DNA of 64,000 nt from Bisporella sp. PMI_857 (lineage: Eukaryota > Ascomycota > Leotiomycetes > Helotiales > Helotiaceae). The notes below the pieces were generated by a model. It did not search any database, was not told the origin of the DNA, and worked only from the letters and a program-made list of their open reading frames with translations. The position numbers and the translations under genes are program-made. The DNA is taken from positions 124,001-188,000 of the forward strand of contig JAJSPD010000048.1 in assembly GCA_021307315.1 (NCBI GenBank), read 5' to 3'. Positions 1 to 11,179 of the stretch are shown in pieces. How positions within the stretch are numbered: position 1 is the first letter of the stretch; each line of letters starts with the position of its first letter.

Positions 1-131
1 AGATCTTGGAACGGCCCACGAGGGCGGCGCAGCTGGTGTGTCTCAATGGCTCCTTTGCGCTTCGAGACCCCTCTTCGTTTTCGACCACCACGTTGCTATT
101 GAATACAAATTAGTATTTACTTTCATAATAG

Positions 132-1002
132 TTATTTACATACAGGTTTCGCTGGTAGAGCCCAGACTTTACTGCAAGGACCTAATATGACTGTCGGGAG
201 AATGGCCGCATCAATTTTAGTCGGCCCATTGGTTCTATTCAAGAATGTATTTGGCGGTGGACGGGCGGAGATTCTTGGAAGAGCTTGCAAAGTAGACGGA
301 GGAGGTAGCGTCTCTTCGGACAGACTATGAGTGTGCGCAAGAGTGTGAGTAGAGCCAGCATGGTCTATGTTGTTAGAGGAAAACGGCTCATTCAGCAGAT
401 CCTCTCTGGGAATGCCCCCAGATGGAATATATAGATGGAAAGGAGTGATATCGGCTGTGTCATATGTTAAATTTGGTACTTCATGAAGAATTGAGGTGTT
501 GTTTGTTGAGAGGGGAGAATTCGTTGCTTTGCTCGAACTTTGTGGCTCCTCAATCTCTGAATGAAACGACGTTCGCACATGTTCAAAAGATACAATATTT
601 TGGAACGGGTCATCAGTCGAAAGAAATAAACTATTTATATTTGATTCATCATCGAGATTCTCTAAGAAATCGACATTAAGCTGCGACACGGGCCGGGTCA
701 CATTATGAAGACGCTGTGAAGCGTGAGTTCCGGAAAGCCCCCAAGAGTTATTTCGGGCATGTGTGATATCAGGGTCGGAAGAAATATTTCGAGAAAGTAG
801 AGCTACCGATAATGTTTCTGTAGGAATATGGAGAATAGATGCGGCTTGACGTAGTTCATCTAGCGTTGGATGGGAAGGCGGATCTTTCCGTGTTCGACTC
901 GGCTCGGATGACTGGTCCAGACTGTCGGGTTGAATGGAAGGCTCCTTAATTTGTCAGAGCAGCACAATATAGAAGTGGGACGCGCTCTGAAGTGCATACC
1001 AT
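132..1002 (-). CDS. hypothetical protein, two exons (about 271 aa)
   Basis: I do not recognise the family. The open frame runs from 944 down to a TAA at 132. It contains no ATG of its own, so a start has to come from upstream. A spliceable intron at 945-999 (GTATGC donor, CTGAC branch, TTAAG acceptor) joins the frame to an ATG at 1002-1000, which gives the model. The joint lying directly after the ATG is unusual, and further upstream exons are possible. The protein is Ser/Asp/Pro-rich and low in complexity. It has a possible helix near residues 30-50 (TLDELRQAASILHIP) and no signal peptide or membrane segment. It could be a disordered regulatory protein or the C-terminal part of a transcription factor. 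It diverges from the kinase-like gene at 1500. Confidence 0.35.
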
Positions 1003-1499
1003 CCTGGCAGTGATCACATACTGCGAAAGCTTGAAGAGGAGTTGCTATCAGCGCCTAGTTCATAACTTGCAAGAGGCACGTGGAGAAAGCTCTCGAGTTG
1101 GAAACACTGAGACTAAATAGGAAAATACCTTAGGTAGCACACCGAGTTCTCCTCTAGGGAGCCGAGGCTAGAAAATAAGGCCGCGAAAATATTAATACTG
1201 CAAGGCGAAGGATGGGATTGGTTGTGGGCAATCTTCCGCTACTGTAGCCGGAATTGATTTTTGAGTTGCAACTGATCTACAGGGGTCCCGGTGCGGTTGC
1301 ACAGATTTAGGTTAGTGAATCAAGAACTTGACTGGCTATGGTTACTGAGCCCAATCTGAGATTTCCTGTCCTACCAGCCAGGACATACGTGTCCAGCGCA
1401 GAAGTTGCTATCAACGCCTGCCTCTTAAATGGCTTGGAAGCGCCACTCAAAAACATCACCAGTCCGTCAATTCGACTCCCTTGTGGGTGATGCAGCCAG
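1003..1499. other. divergent intergenic region
   Basis: About 500 bp between the minus-strand hypothetical gene and the plus-strand kinase-like gene. It must hold both promoters if those models are right. I see no repeat, RNA gene or clear TATA box. Confidence 0.5.
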
Positions 1500-3278
1500 A
1501 TGGAACTTTCCGGCTCCTTGCTCGACCAGCTTCTTGAACCATCATTTATCTTCAGGCAAAGACGAGACTTCGTTCGCAACTTTTTGTCTTATGATGAGGG
1601 CAGAACCTGGGGTGTATCGCATCTCAATCCTAAAAACCGGATCGACAGCCTAGAGCAGCCACGGGGATGTTCCTGGCGTATTGATGGAGCCACACAATAT
1701 GGAACACAGTTTTTCACCGCTCTGGAGCGGTATCGGGTGCCTCTACGGATTGACGCATTTATTCCCGATCAGATGGAACATCCATATCCCCTGCGACCAG
1801 CACTGCAATCCAGCCTTTCAGTCGTTGAACGAGGTCTGCGAGTAGCCGAGCTTGGAATTGCTAAGCACATCTGCAACGCCTTACACTGGCATTCTGAGAT
1901 GGACGCTCATTTCTTGAAAAAACTTGAAAATTTGCCATTTGGATCTAAAATCGTCTTCGAAAATGTAGTTGCGGATGTGGCGGATATGAAGCTACATGTA
2001 ATACCAGCATACGATCTAGAAAGACGGTTTGCGCCTTTTCAGAAGTTGCAGCAGATGTGGAAAGAAGAGATAGCGCCCCCCCGTTGGCCCCCAATCATCA
2101 ACATCTTAGATCTTTCATTGATACGCCAGCTCCATGATTCCATATCGCTCGTGACAATCAAGGGCCGAAGTGAAAGATTCATCTTCAAATCCACTACATC
2201 TGACCCAGAGACCCTTTACCATGAGATAAAATTTCTTCTCCAAATTGCGCCACATCCAAACATTATCGAGCCACCGAAGTACTTAGTGACTAAGGATTGT
2301 GCATTTGGAGGGAGAAAGGGTGTTTGCGGCTTTATTCTAACCTATCTTGGCGGTGGCTCTCTCCGAGATGTCTTGCCTCTGCTTTCGATGCAAGAAGCCT
2401 TGACAATGGGCGTTCGAATCAGATGGTCCATTCAGATCGTATTTGCTCTTTTGCATTTTCGCGATCAAACGGGGAGCTTCTATTCAGACCTCCGGCCCGA
2501 CAACATTCTCTTGTCAGATGTAGTATCAAATCCTGATTCCAAAATAGTGTTGGTAGATTTTGAACAAAGGGGCAACTGGTATTCATGGACGGCTCCGGAA
2601 ATCCGTTGTTTTCTGTTCTTGAAAGAACTCACCGAATGTCCGAACAATGTTTCACAAAGCCCCCACTTGAAGCCGATCATCGACGAACTGGTTTCTAACT
2701 ATTTGCCCGGCTCAACAATCAAGAATTTTGAAAACCAAAGATCAATATGGACTTTGTTTTCTCCGGCTCTACAAGAAAAAGCGATGGTATATTCCCTCGG
2801 TCTCATGCTTTATTGCATTTTTGAAGGGTTAAGTAATCCTCGAATAAACCTTGCAACTGCGTTCGAAATCGAGCCACATATCGAATTCCCAGAATTCAAG
2901 TCCACACCGCTCATCATTCGGGAATGCATTATGAAATGCGTAGGGAACGAATCATTATCTTACTCAGGTTCTCCTGCTTCTTCAAACATATTCTCTGTGC
3001 AATCGACATCCCTGTGCAGAAAATTAACAAGAGTTCGAGACATGTTGACATTGAAACATGGAACGACGTGCATTAAAGGATACGAACCCAGGCAAGAGGA
3101 AATTTTTGACGTAGCAATGAATCATTGGACAGACGTGTTGAAGGATGTGCAAAATTTTCTAAGGAACAATGAGCATGAGACCCGAGGGTGCTCAAGGCCA
3201 ACTCTGAAAGAGGTCCTTCAATGCTTGCAACATCTTGAGCAAGTAAGCAACCACAGTGAACTTCCGCTAGAGACATGA
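1500..3278 (+). CDS. protein kinase-like protein, single exon (592 aa)
   Basis: The C-terminal part carries a protein-kinase fold signature. There is a beta3 lysine (FIFKS, K230), an alphaC glutamate (LYHEIKFL, E242), a catalytic-loop segment YSDLRPDNILL (D330, N335), a DFE in place of DFG (353-355) and a TAPE segment (364-367). The HRD motif is therefore YSD and the DFG glycine is Glu, but the aspartates, asparagine and lysine are kept. It may be a divergent active kinase or a pseudokinase. Residues 1-200 form a separate N-terminal region with no family I recognise. There is no signal peptide or membrane segment. I used the first ATG of the open frame. Its stop lies only 21 nt from the stop of the convergent amidase gene. 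Confidence 0.75.
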   Translation: MELSGSLLDQLLEPSFIFRQRRDFVRNFLSYDEGRTWGVSHLNPKNRIDSLEQPRGCSWRIDGATQYGTQFFTALERYRVPLRIDAFIPDQMEHPYPLRPALQSSLSVVERGLRVAELGIAKHICNALHWHSEMDAHFLKKLENLPFGSKIVFENVVADVADMKLHVIPAYDLERRFAPFQKLQQMWKEEIAPPRWPPIINILDLSLIRQLHDSISLVTIKGRSERFIFKSTTSDPETLYHEIKFLLQIAPHPNIIEPPKYLVTKDCAFGGRKGVCGFILTYLGGGSLRDVLPLLSMQEALTMGVRIRWSIQIVFALLHFRDQTGSFYSDLRPDNILLSDVVSNPDSKIVLVDFEQRGNWYSWTAPEIRCFLFLKELTECPNNVSQSPHLKPIIDELVSNYLPGSTIKNFENQRSIWTLFSPALQEKAMVYSLGLMLYCIFEGLSNPRINLATAFEIEPHIEFPEFKSTPLIIRECIMKCVGNESLSYSGSPASSNIFSVQSTSLCRKLTRVRDMLTLKHGTTCIKGYEPRQEEIFDVAMNHWTDVLKDVQNFLRNNEHETRGCSRPTLKEVLQCLQHLEQVSNHSELPLET

Positions 3279-3299
3279 AGTCTTTAATTGCAAATTTAT

Positions 3300-5582
3300 T
3301 CATGCATTAATGAGCCTATCATGCTTATATGCATCTAGCGCGCTGACGACGATATTCGCTAAATTCAATAACTTCTCTTCTTCGAGACGTCTTCCAAGTA
3401 ATTGAATGGAAGCCGGTGCTCCGTCATATGCCTCGGCGTTGTCTAATTAGTTTAATCTACATTTCATTCTGGTTTTGTTCGATAGTGTAACTCACAAGCT
3501 TCCCAATTTTCCATATCAATTTTGTTTAGTGTCCGATACTCGTTATCTGGCACATCGACGGATTTATCTGCAGTTGTCACAGGGATGATGACGGTAGAAT
3601 AATCAAGGGTATTGGCAATGGTACCGTAATCTAAAAGGAGGGCATGTCAGAGTACCAATAATACCAGTGCAGACGCGGTGCTTACTATAGTAGTGCCACT
3701 TCCCTGGAATGACCGCGGCGTGTGGGGCTACCGGCAAGATGACTGCTTCCACCGGCAGACCTATAACAAATTTAGTATTAATTGGAGTATTGTTTATTAA
3801 GTCTCTCCCTTACCTGTTTTTGTCTTGTGTGCCGTTGAAATCCAGTAGTCTTCGTAGGACTCTCGATATTGTTTCAATCGTAGTGATTGATTGTAGAAGT
3901 CCAACAATGCCATAGGTGGCTCCGGCCTCTCTCCGAACTCGGCTTGAAGCTCTGGAATCAAGGGTTCACCTGAGAGGGCAAGGTTTTTGAAAACATCCGC
4001 ACCACCATCTGCATTCATAAACGCAGACTGAAGTCCTAGTTAGAAAAGTTCCAGTCATCTCATCGTGGAACACCCACATGAATGTTTCCGGCTTCATTGT
4101 GACTCGGTGGGTTCCATGGGATCGCCTAGTTATGATTGATCAGAAATGGGGTTATGAATTCACGATTTATGGACTTGCCTGATGGCCAGCTTTGTTCAGA
4201 GCTTCCTCAACCATGCGAATGGCGCGAGAGATGGGTGGATGAGGAGTAACAAGACCGTCAGATTTCATCAAACCAAAGGCAAATTCCTCCTTTCCATTAG
4301 CGAGAGATATTTCTTCCCTCCAAGGAATGTTCAAAACATCGGGATCTCGGCTCCATGGTTCACTAGATAGAAGGGATTTTAGCATTAGCTGAAGGCTGGG
4401 GATGGATTCACCCATTATCCCAACCACTGTTGGTATGACGAATTGACCAGGTGACCAGAATAACCTGTTAGTAATTAGAATCGAGGCTAGGAATCGCGTC
4501 TTACGCTGTTGGCTACATTTCTAAATGAGATACGGCCATGAGATGGCTTAATACTGTAAATTCCGTTAAATGCAGCAGGTACAGATACGGAGCCGCCTAG
4601 CCATCGTGAGTGAAGAAACAGCTGAAAGTTATCTCAGCGGTCGGTAACTCACCAATATCCGTGCCAAAGCCAATTGGAGAGCCTCTTAAGGCTAATAGTG
4701 CTCCTTGCCCTATGCGATCCGATTAAATTATGCATTTTGTCCAAAAATGGTCATGTGCGAACCGCCTGAAGATCCTCCACAAGAGAGTGTTTGAACTGCT
4801 GGATTCATTGTGTACCCTATGACATTATTATTTGTCTCGGCATACTGTCTTCCATTACTACAACAACTTTTTGAAGCTAAAGTGGCTCTTACCCAGAGTG
4901 TCTGCGCGAGGCTTGTCTGTGACTCTTGTTAACAAAAAAAGTCCCTTAATTGGGCATGTTACTTGCCTTAGCAATTGGAATAGAACCAAGCTCATAAAGC
5001 TCCCTGACCAATTCACTTTCTTCCTTGCCACCCTCTTTCCCGGTATCTTTGTAGCCCTCAAAAGTTCCGACCCAGCCGACGTATCCCATTGTTGTCTCCG
5101 CATCCTTAACATGAAATTGGTCTTTGAGGGTTACGGGAAGACCGTGGAGAGGCCCGATAACCTCTTTGTGTTCGCTCAAATACTGATCAAGTTCCAATGC
5201 TCGAGTGTGAGCAGTATCGAACATTATTTCAAGCAAATTATTATTCTGATAATATTGTTAGGCAAGAAAATCTTCATAAGAATTGCCGTTGTACCAGTTG
5301 GTGAGCAAAAGCAGTTCGTTTACAAAAAGCCCGAGTGACCTCAACAGCTGAAAGGGACCGGTTACGGATAGCTCCTAGAAGGTCATTGCTGTGAAGCTTT
5401 GTGATTCGTAGAGTCTCGCCATCTAATAGCTGCTCAAAGAAATCTCCTGTTAGCTTTCTGCGCTCGTGTGCTCCCTTTAGAACTGATTGAGGCAGCTTCC
5501 AATCTTGGGGAATTTTGTCTGCAATACTACGTCTCTTCTTTTCTGCGGTAAGCTGCCAGCCCGTCTCTGAAGAATACAACAT
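3300..5582 (-). CDS. amidase signature family enzyme (acetamidase-like), 12 exons
   Basis: The full Ser-Ser-Lys triad context is present: LPVTLKDQF carries the catalytic Lys, GGSSGGQGALLALRG the cis-Ser, and GTDIGGSVSVPAAFNG the nucleophilic Ser. The closing segment AYDGAPASIQLLGRR is also typical. Exons (descending): 5582-5295, 5245-4967, 4916-4893 (24 nt), 4844-4763, 4709-4653, 4596-4505, 4464-4179, 4125-4074, 4035-3814, 3760-3686, 3630-3496, 3442-3300. Two introns (4917-4966 and 4126-4178) use a GCAAGT donor. The exons sum to 1,735 nt, one more than a multiple of three. The conflict sits at the 4465-4504 junction. The expected product is about 577 aa and hydrolyses a small or fatty amide; the substrate cannot be told. 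The start at 5582 gives the usual short N-terminus (MLYSSETGWQLT). Confidence 0.85.
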
Positions 5583-6577
5583 TTCGACAGATAGGAGTAA
5601 TATTGATGAAAAGTTGCTCCATGACCAAAAGCTTGTCACTGCGAGAGTAATAACCGCTAAGACTGGGTTGATATTTGGTACCAACATTTTGGATGCTCTG
5701 AGTGTGAGAGACCGTTCCAGTTTGCGTCAGTGAGATCTGTCTGACGTCGGACAGAAGATGTCTTATAACAGGGGCGACGGAGCAACAAGCCGAGATTAAG
5801 GCCAATTATCTTCAAGTTTCAAAGCGACCGGTGGAGAAATTACGCTAGACCCGAAATGTGTATATCACGTGAGTACTAGTTAACTAACTGATTCAAATCA
5901 TTTGATTGGTCAATTCTACAGTCTAATCACATCAACTGAAGAACCGGTGGATACTGCGAAGCTGCGGACATATCTCCTAGGCTATAGGCCAATCGGAATG
6001 GTCTTTCAATCGATTATAACTGATGATTTTGGGACAGCAGTTCTGTTAAATGACGGAAATACTCAATAGCATTTGAATCCCATCACGACCGGCGAATGTT
6101 CTGGGAAATCCAAGACCCTCTATCCACCAACCGAGCTATGAGATGAACACGTAGCAGTAATGGACGACTGGAAAGATTTTTCACCATCCCATAGCTTGCT
6201 ACATTATGAGACATTTGCTTTCAATCCTTCGCCGATTTGATTATACGTTGTGTTCAGTGAGGTAATCACATAATATGACAGTATCTCAGTTGCACAAAAT
6301 TATGAGGCTTCGGTGCAGTCTTTTAAATATTGAATCATTGGGCTGGTGCTCAGGGTATGGCTGCCTCGATGGGGAGGGTTGCGCTATAATATATTGCAAG
6401 AACACAATAGGAATCCTATAAAGGTGCGCAATTTTCCTCGTGAAACATTCAGGCTCAATCAAGCTCATCAGTAACAGACAGCAGTTGTATTCCAAAGCCA
6501 ATACCGACTTTTGTTTTTTATTGGCCAATCCTTCTCATTCGTCGCCTCACCATCCACTTTCGCCTCTCTCAGTTGAT
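5583..6577. other. intergenic region between amidase and small gene
   Basis: Divergent promoter space of about 1 kb. A CACGTG palindrome lies at 5866-5871 and a CT-rich leader lies just before 6578. No other gene or repeat is supported. Confidence 0.5.
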
Positions 6578-6936
6578 ATGGCGTTGAAAGATAATTCTCC
6601 AGCAGAACTAAGCCCTCCCGCAAGGCGAAATACCACTGATGGGTCTGGAAATTATGGGGCGCCTAATAATCGGTCAGCCACAGGTACGAAGGGTCAAGGA
6701 GTGGGAGCTGCTGCGACAAAAGAGCACTCTTACTTGAGGATGATAGCGGCTAACGGTACGTTATTCGGAATTCCGCTCATTTTTAATCCCGCACACTAAC
6801 GGCGCTCTATTAAATAGGCTCCTTTGAAATACCTATGGCTGGAAGCGAGGATGGGCAGGGTCGTTCTAGATCTATGAAGGTCAATGTAGGATGCTTTTGC
6901 GAGTATCGGAATGATCGCAATAACAGCAATCATTGA
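6578..6936 (+). CDS. small hypothetical protein, two exons (98 aa)
   Basis: ATG at 6578 (MALKDNSPAEL). Exon 1 is 6578-6755 and exon 2 is 6818-6936. The 62-nt intron has a GTACGT donor, a CTAAC branch and an ATAG acceptor, and the frame stays open through the join to a TGA. The protein is hydrophilic and rich in Asn, Ser, Gly and Arg. A short cysteine pair (GCFCEYRN) lies near the C-terminus. There is no signal peptide and no recognised domain. The upstream sequence is CT-rich, as in fungal leaders. It may be a lineage-specific gene. The alternative without splicing ends in a longer low-quality tail. Confidence 0.45.
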
Positions 6937-8349
6937 GGCCAGGCTCTTTTTCGGTTATAGAACCTTTTGCCAGTTATCGAAAAGATTTGTTAAAGAAATT
7001 TTATACTAGTTATCGTTATATCCAGGTTTTTTTTTGTTTTTGTTTTTTTCAGGCAAAGTCGACACCCAAAACTCTCAAAATTGGCAAAATAACAAAAACC
7101 AGTAATAACTCCACTAATACAATTATAAAATAAACGGTATTTATTGTGTCTTTATTTACATTATATCCTATCGAATCCCCAGTGAAACAAATCCATAGTT
7201 ATGGGACTACATTTACTATATTCAAACACTTTGATCAGCCTTTCTCTCGGTCTTACGCCAGCGTCCCCTGCATCTCGTTAAACATTACGATTTCAGCAAT
7301 ATACTCGTTAAATAAGATCAGGCTTTCTAAACAGGGTACGTGGGAAGATGCCTACGCGCACTCTACCTAGCGGAGCTCTATATAAGCAATTTCTAGTTCG
7401 AAGTCTTCAAATACTTATCTCGAACATTACAGTTTAAAAGCCTTTAAGACTGACCGCGAACCAATGTATCGTCGTTAAGAAATCTCTTGAGGTACAAAGC
7501 CCATCGTGACAAGACCTTTCGCGATACACTAACCTGAGATAACCAATACGAAAGAGCAAGTCAAGTCTCTACAAATACCCTGCATCCCTCACAAGCTAGA
7601 GATCTAGCAGTCGGGACCTTTGTCGCCCCAGTCGAACGTGCCTTGATCCCCCCTGCCTCCACAAGAATAACATTGACACCCTGAACCAAGTCCTTGACCT
7701 CCGTCACGAGGCTCCATCTTAAAATCCCTAAGTTCTGCATCACAATCGGCGGGCCATCAATACTGAAAATCAAGTCCGGATTCTCAGCCAGAATTTCTCC
7801 TGTCCGCTTGTCCAAAGCTTCTCGACTATTGATGGTTCGGTCTGGCTTATACTAGAAAATATGTTCAGCATAGCTAGCGGCAATAGCTGCTGTGCGCGAA
7901 GCGGCGTTGCGTTGGCCGAAGATGTGGAGAAGATTAGTTGTTAGCAGATGCTTGATAGTGGCTGAGGACTCGGTTGGAGAGGTCGAGACTGTAAAAGACA
8001 TGCTTTAGTTCTATGTCGTTTGCCTTGAGGTCGATCAATACAAGTTTAGCGGGACTATATTGCTTCAATTTCACCTAAATTTCACTATGTGGTGGCTTTA
8101 GAGGTAGGATATATCGCTTTATAACCGCTACTGCGTGAGGACACTGTGCACAATTGATGCATGCTTGACGAGCAGTGATGTCTTTACTACAATACTTACT
8201 ATTGCCCTTATTCGGTAGGTACCCACTAACTCAGTAATGGGTGTGGAATGATAACCAATGAAGAGGAATGTTATCTGCAAACGTAATCAGGCAGTATGGA
8301 GTTCTAGTTTGGCGGCAGCTGATGCAGCATGATTGCTAGTTCTAGCCAC
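6937..8349. other. AT-rich accessory stretch with gene relics
   Basis: AT-rich sequence with T-runs (near 7027-7050) and frequent stops in all frames. No intact gene is supported. The composition differs from the flanking genes, which is consistent with old transposon or duplicated DNA that has decayed, possibly by RIP. A coding relic at 7561-7950 is listed separately. Confidence 0.4.
7561..7950 (-). pseudogene. decayed coding fragment of unknown family
   Basis: The minus strand reads as protein-like sequence (LHIFGQRNAASRTAAIAAS, then a stop, then INSREALDKRTGEILAENPD and ILVEAGGIKARSTG). It is broken by an in-frame stop near 7850. It looks like the remains of a soluble enzyme, but I could not assign a family. 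No start codon or splice structure is visible. It sits in AT-rich DNA beside a MITE. Confidence 0.3.
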
Positions 8350-8702
8350 TAAAGTCAAACTTGTTTATATCGGAACTCTTTATATCGGAAACCTCTTTAT
8401 ATCGGAAACCTCTATATATCGGAAAGAAGGCTTGGAACGCTCGATTTTTGGCTACGCATATCGGAATCCTTTTTATACCGTGATCGGAATGGATCTACTA
8501 AAAATTTGTTAGGTTCCGATATAAAAGTGAAGGAATTTGTTTAATAATACAAATTATATGCACAAGCACGTGATATATTTTGACGCTTTGTGTACTTTTT
8601 ATACATTTATGCTTCCTTTTGCAATTCAATATACCGGAAACCCTTATATATCGGAATGGAGGTGTGGAACCGATGATTCCGATATAAACAGGTTTAACTG
8701 TA
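8350..8702. mobile_element. MITE with 24-bp TIRs, mariner/pogo-like (element 8352-8700)
   Basis: Terminal inverted repeats lie at 8352-8375 and 8677-8700 and match at 21 of 24 positions, with the shared core TGTTTATATCGGAA. Both sides are flanked by TA (8350-8351, 8701-8702), the target-site duplication of Tc1/mariner-pogo elements. The element is 349 bp and encodes no transposase. Just inside the left end the motif TTTATATCGGAA is repeated about four times (8364-8425), and related copies occur inside the right end. These look like subterminal transposase-binding repeats. It would need a transposase supplied from elsewhere. Confidence 0.8.
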
Positions 8703-9368
8703 TTATCAATCATGCCGAACAACAAATTACGGTAATGCATCTTGTCATCTTGTGATCTCGATGACAACCACGCCTTTGGCCATGATTCTTATTTGTCATT
8801 TGTTGACACCTTTGAAGTTTGTGCCATCTGCTTTACTCTGCGGGGTAACACTTGTGTAAAAGGAGCACGTTAGGAACTCCCTTGCAAGTAATGCACACTC
8901 CACCGATACAATATCTTGACGTATCGACACAAAATTAGTCCGACACGCTGAACCCCGAGTATTTCACTCATTTCATTTTGGGACTAGAGTCGCTTTCGCC
9001 ATTATTGTCAATAGTCCATGATTATGGAAAGTAGTTTGCGGACTGCTAAGATCATCAGCACTGCTTCAATCACGCGCCTTCTGAGTAATATTATTCACCT
9101 TCCTTGCCAAAGATATAAAATATAACTTCCTCCCATTGGTTTAGTCCAGAAACATATCCTCTTCTGTAGGTTGAGTTCCATTTCTGAGAAATGCCACGTG
9201 ATATCAGTAATATCTCCACTCTATGTGCCAAGCTATACGGTGGCACTCAATGACTCAATATGTGGTCGAGTAACATCAACGATACTTAATAACTTGAATG
9301 TATCCTAAAGCACACGTGCGTATTGTCCTTCACGCGGCCAGGAATAGTAGTCTATATAGACTTTTCCA
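8703..9368. other. intergenic region upstream of Zn2Cys6 gene
   Basis: AT-rich promoter region. CACGTG sites occur near 9194 and 9312, and a TATATA stretch lies at 9352-9357 close to the chosen start codon. No gene is visible. Confidence 0.4.
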
Positions 9369-10762
9369 ATGTCCAAGATAACCAGCTCGAGAAACCACCG
9401 ACCACGTCAAGGTGTAAAAGATCGTCACTGTAACAGCCAGAATGTTGCCACTGAGGTTGTCCAGCCAAGAAAAGGTCATCGCAAATCGCGTCAGGGCTGT
9501 TATGACTGCAAAAGACGAAAGATTAAGGTCATCGGCTCCTCTAAACACAGTTTTAATTGATTCTGACCTTCCTCAGTGCCAGGAGACGCTCCCCGCATGC
9601 GAGAACTGCGTTCGCTCGTCGCTTCAATGCCGATATCTCTCCCATGTTGCGGCGGCAAACATTTCACCAGAACAGGCATGCACTCTTCATGAGACTCAGA
9701 TATTTAATTTGACGGACATGCGGCTCTTTCATCACTACCTTGTCGCTGCATACCCACATATTCCAGTTAGGAACGACAACATCTGGATTGTGTACATCAC
9801 ACCTATTGCCCACCAAGTATGTTACTTCCTCTATCCCTCAAATTTAGAGGAATCTTCTGAAGCGTGTAGCGTAATTTTTTGATGCATGCCTTGTTGTCAC
9901 TGGCAGCATCACATCTCAATAAACTCAGCTCAAGCGGGCTCACGGCGGCCGCGCAATCTCATCGTCTGTCCGCTATCAAAGGTCTGAATGAGGTTTTGGA
10001 AGAGCCTATTAAGTCGCCTGAGCAAGGTGATGCAATTTTGGCAACCTGCTATGCTCTTTTGATGCAGTCTTGGTACATGGATGATGGATTGCCTGCATTC
10101 TTGGTTCTCACGAGGAGCTGCGATGCCATCACTCAGCATGTTCAATCACTGAAAGTGGGTTCTTTGCTTGCAGAAGAAAACATCGACACCAGGATAGAGA
10201 ACATGCGGACAAGGCTTAAAACTATATCAGATTTTAATATTGAATGTTTACGCTCTGCCCTTGCATCTCTCAATGCTCTTGCACCTCTCTGTCAGCAGCT
10301 ATTTGAGAAGAATTTCTGGACTGCTCTTCAGGATTGCTTTATATCTTTGGCAAAAAAGCCGATTGAAGGTACGTTGTACTATATCGAGATAAAACATAGA
10401 GTCTAAGGTGCCCTACAGCCTACAAATCATATCTGGAGATAGAGAAGTCATTAATTAGAATGGATTACAGTGAGCTGGAACAACTCCTGGATCCTCAAAA
10501 CACCATATCGCAATTACTTCTTGCTCACCTTGTAGCTTTACAACTTATCATGAGGCCAATTTCTTGCAATGAGCGAAAAATATATACAGTAACTATGTAC
10601 AGTATCCGCATGACAGCATGGATGAACCAAATATACGCCCAAATGGGTGAGGAATATCAGGATGCATTTAAATGGCCGCTTCTAATCAGCCAACTACATG
10701 AAAAGAAGCGCCTGACAGAGTACGCAATGATTTCAAAAACGCTTACGCTTCATCGGTCTTGA
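9369..10762 (+). CDS. Zn(II)2Cys6 transcription factor, four exons (413 aa)
   Basis: The N-terminus carries a complete fungal binuclear zinc cluster split by an intron: GCYDCKRRKIK, then CQETLPACENCVRSSLQC (C-x2-C-x6-C-x6-C-x2-C-x6-C). A basic stretch precedes it. Exons: 9369-9527, 9577-9816, 9870-10368, 10419-10762; the lengths sum to an exact multiple of three. After the cluster come the segments LMHALLSLAASHL and ATCYALLMQSWYMDD, typical of the middle region of short fungal C6 regulators (sterol-uptake-control-like group). It is a nuclear DNA-binding regulator. No clear target neighbour exists, and the next gene is unknown. The C-terminus is short and the annotated stop may be early. Confidence 0.85.
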
Positions 10763-11179
10763 CCTCAATTCTACCCGGTTGTAAATTTCGCAGCCCAGTG
10801 GTTTCATGGCATGCCAAATCAAGCAAACGCATGACCAGATATTGCGAAAGATCCAACCATGAACAATATCTTCAAGGAAAGGCATTTGAATATTGGAAAT
10901 GGGGCTGTGCTCCGAAATTAGCTTGTGAGTCCGTTAGCTTTGGTAGTTAAGATCTGGGTATGAGCTCATTTGAAGCAGCTGGTGTGTTATCCAGATTTCC
11001 ATGTCACAAAAGTTTGAGTATTCCTCAGGTACATACTATATATATATACAATATACAACAAAGATACTTCTAGCCATAAAACAAATTAACAGGAGGACCA
11101 TCTCGAGACTAAGTCCAATGTTTCGTTTCAGAATAGTCCGACGCCAGAAGTCCTAATTTTCAAAGCTCTTAGTTCGGGT
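10763..11179. other. convergent intergenic region
   Basis: 3' ends of two convergent genes. It holds a TA microsatellite (11035-11050) and an open stretch 10765-10950 that follows the stop of the regulator in another frame. Nothing else is seen. Confidence 0.4.
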
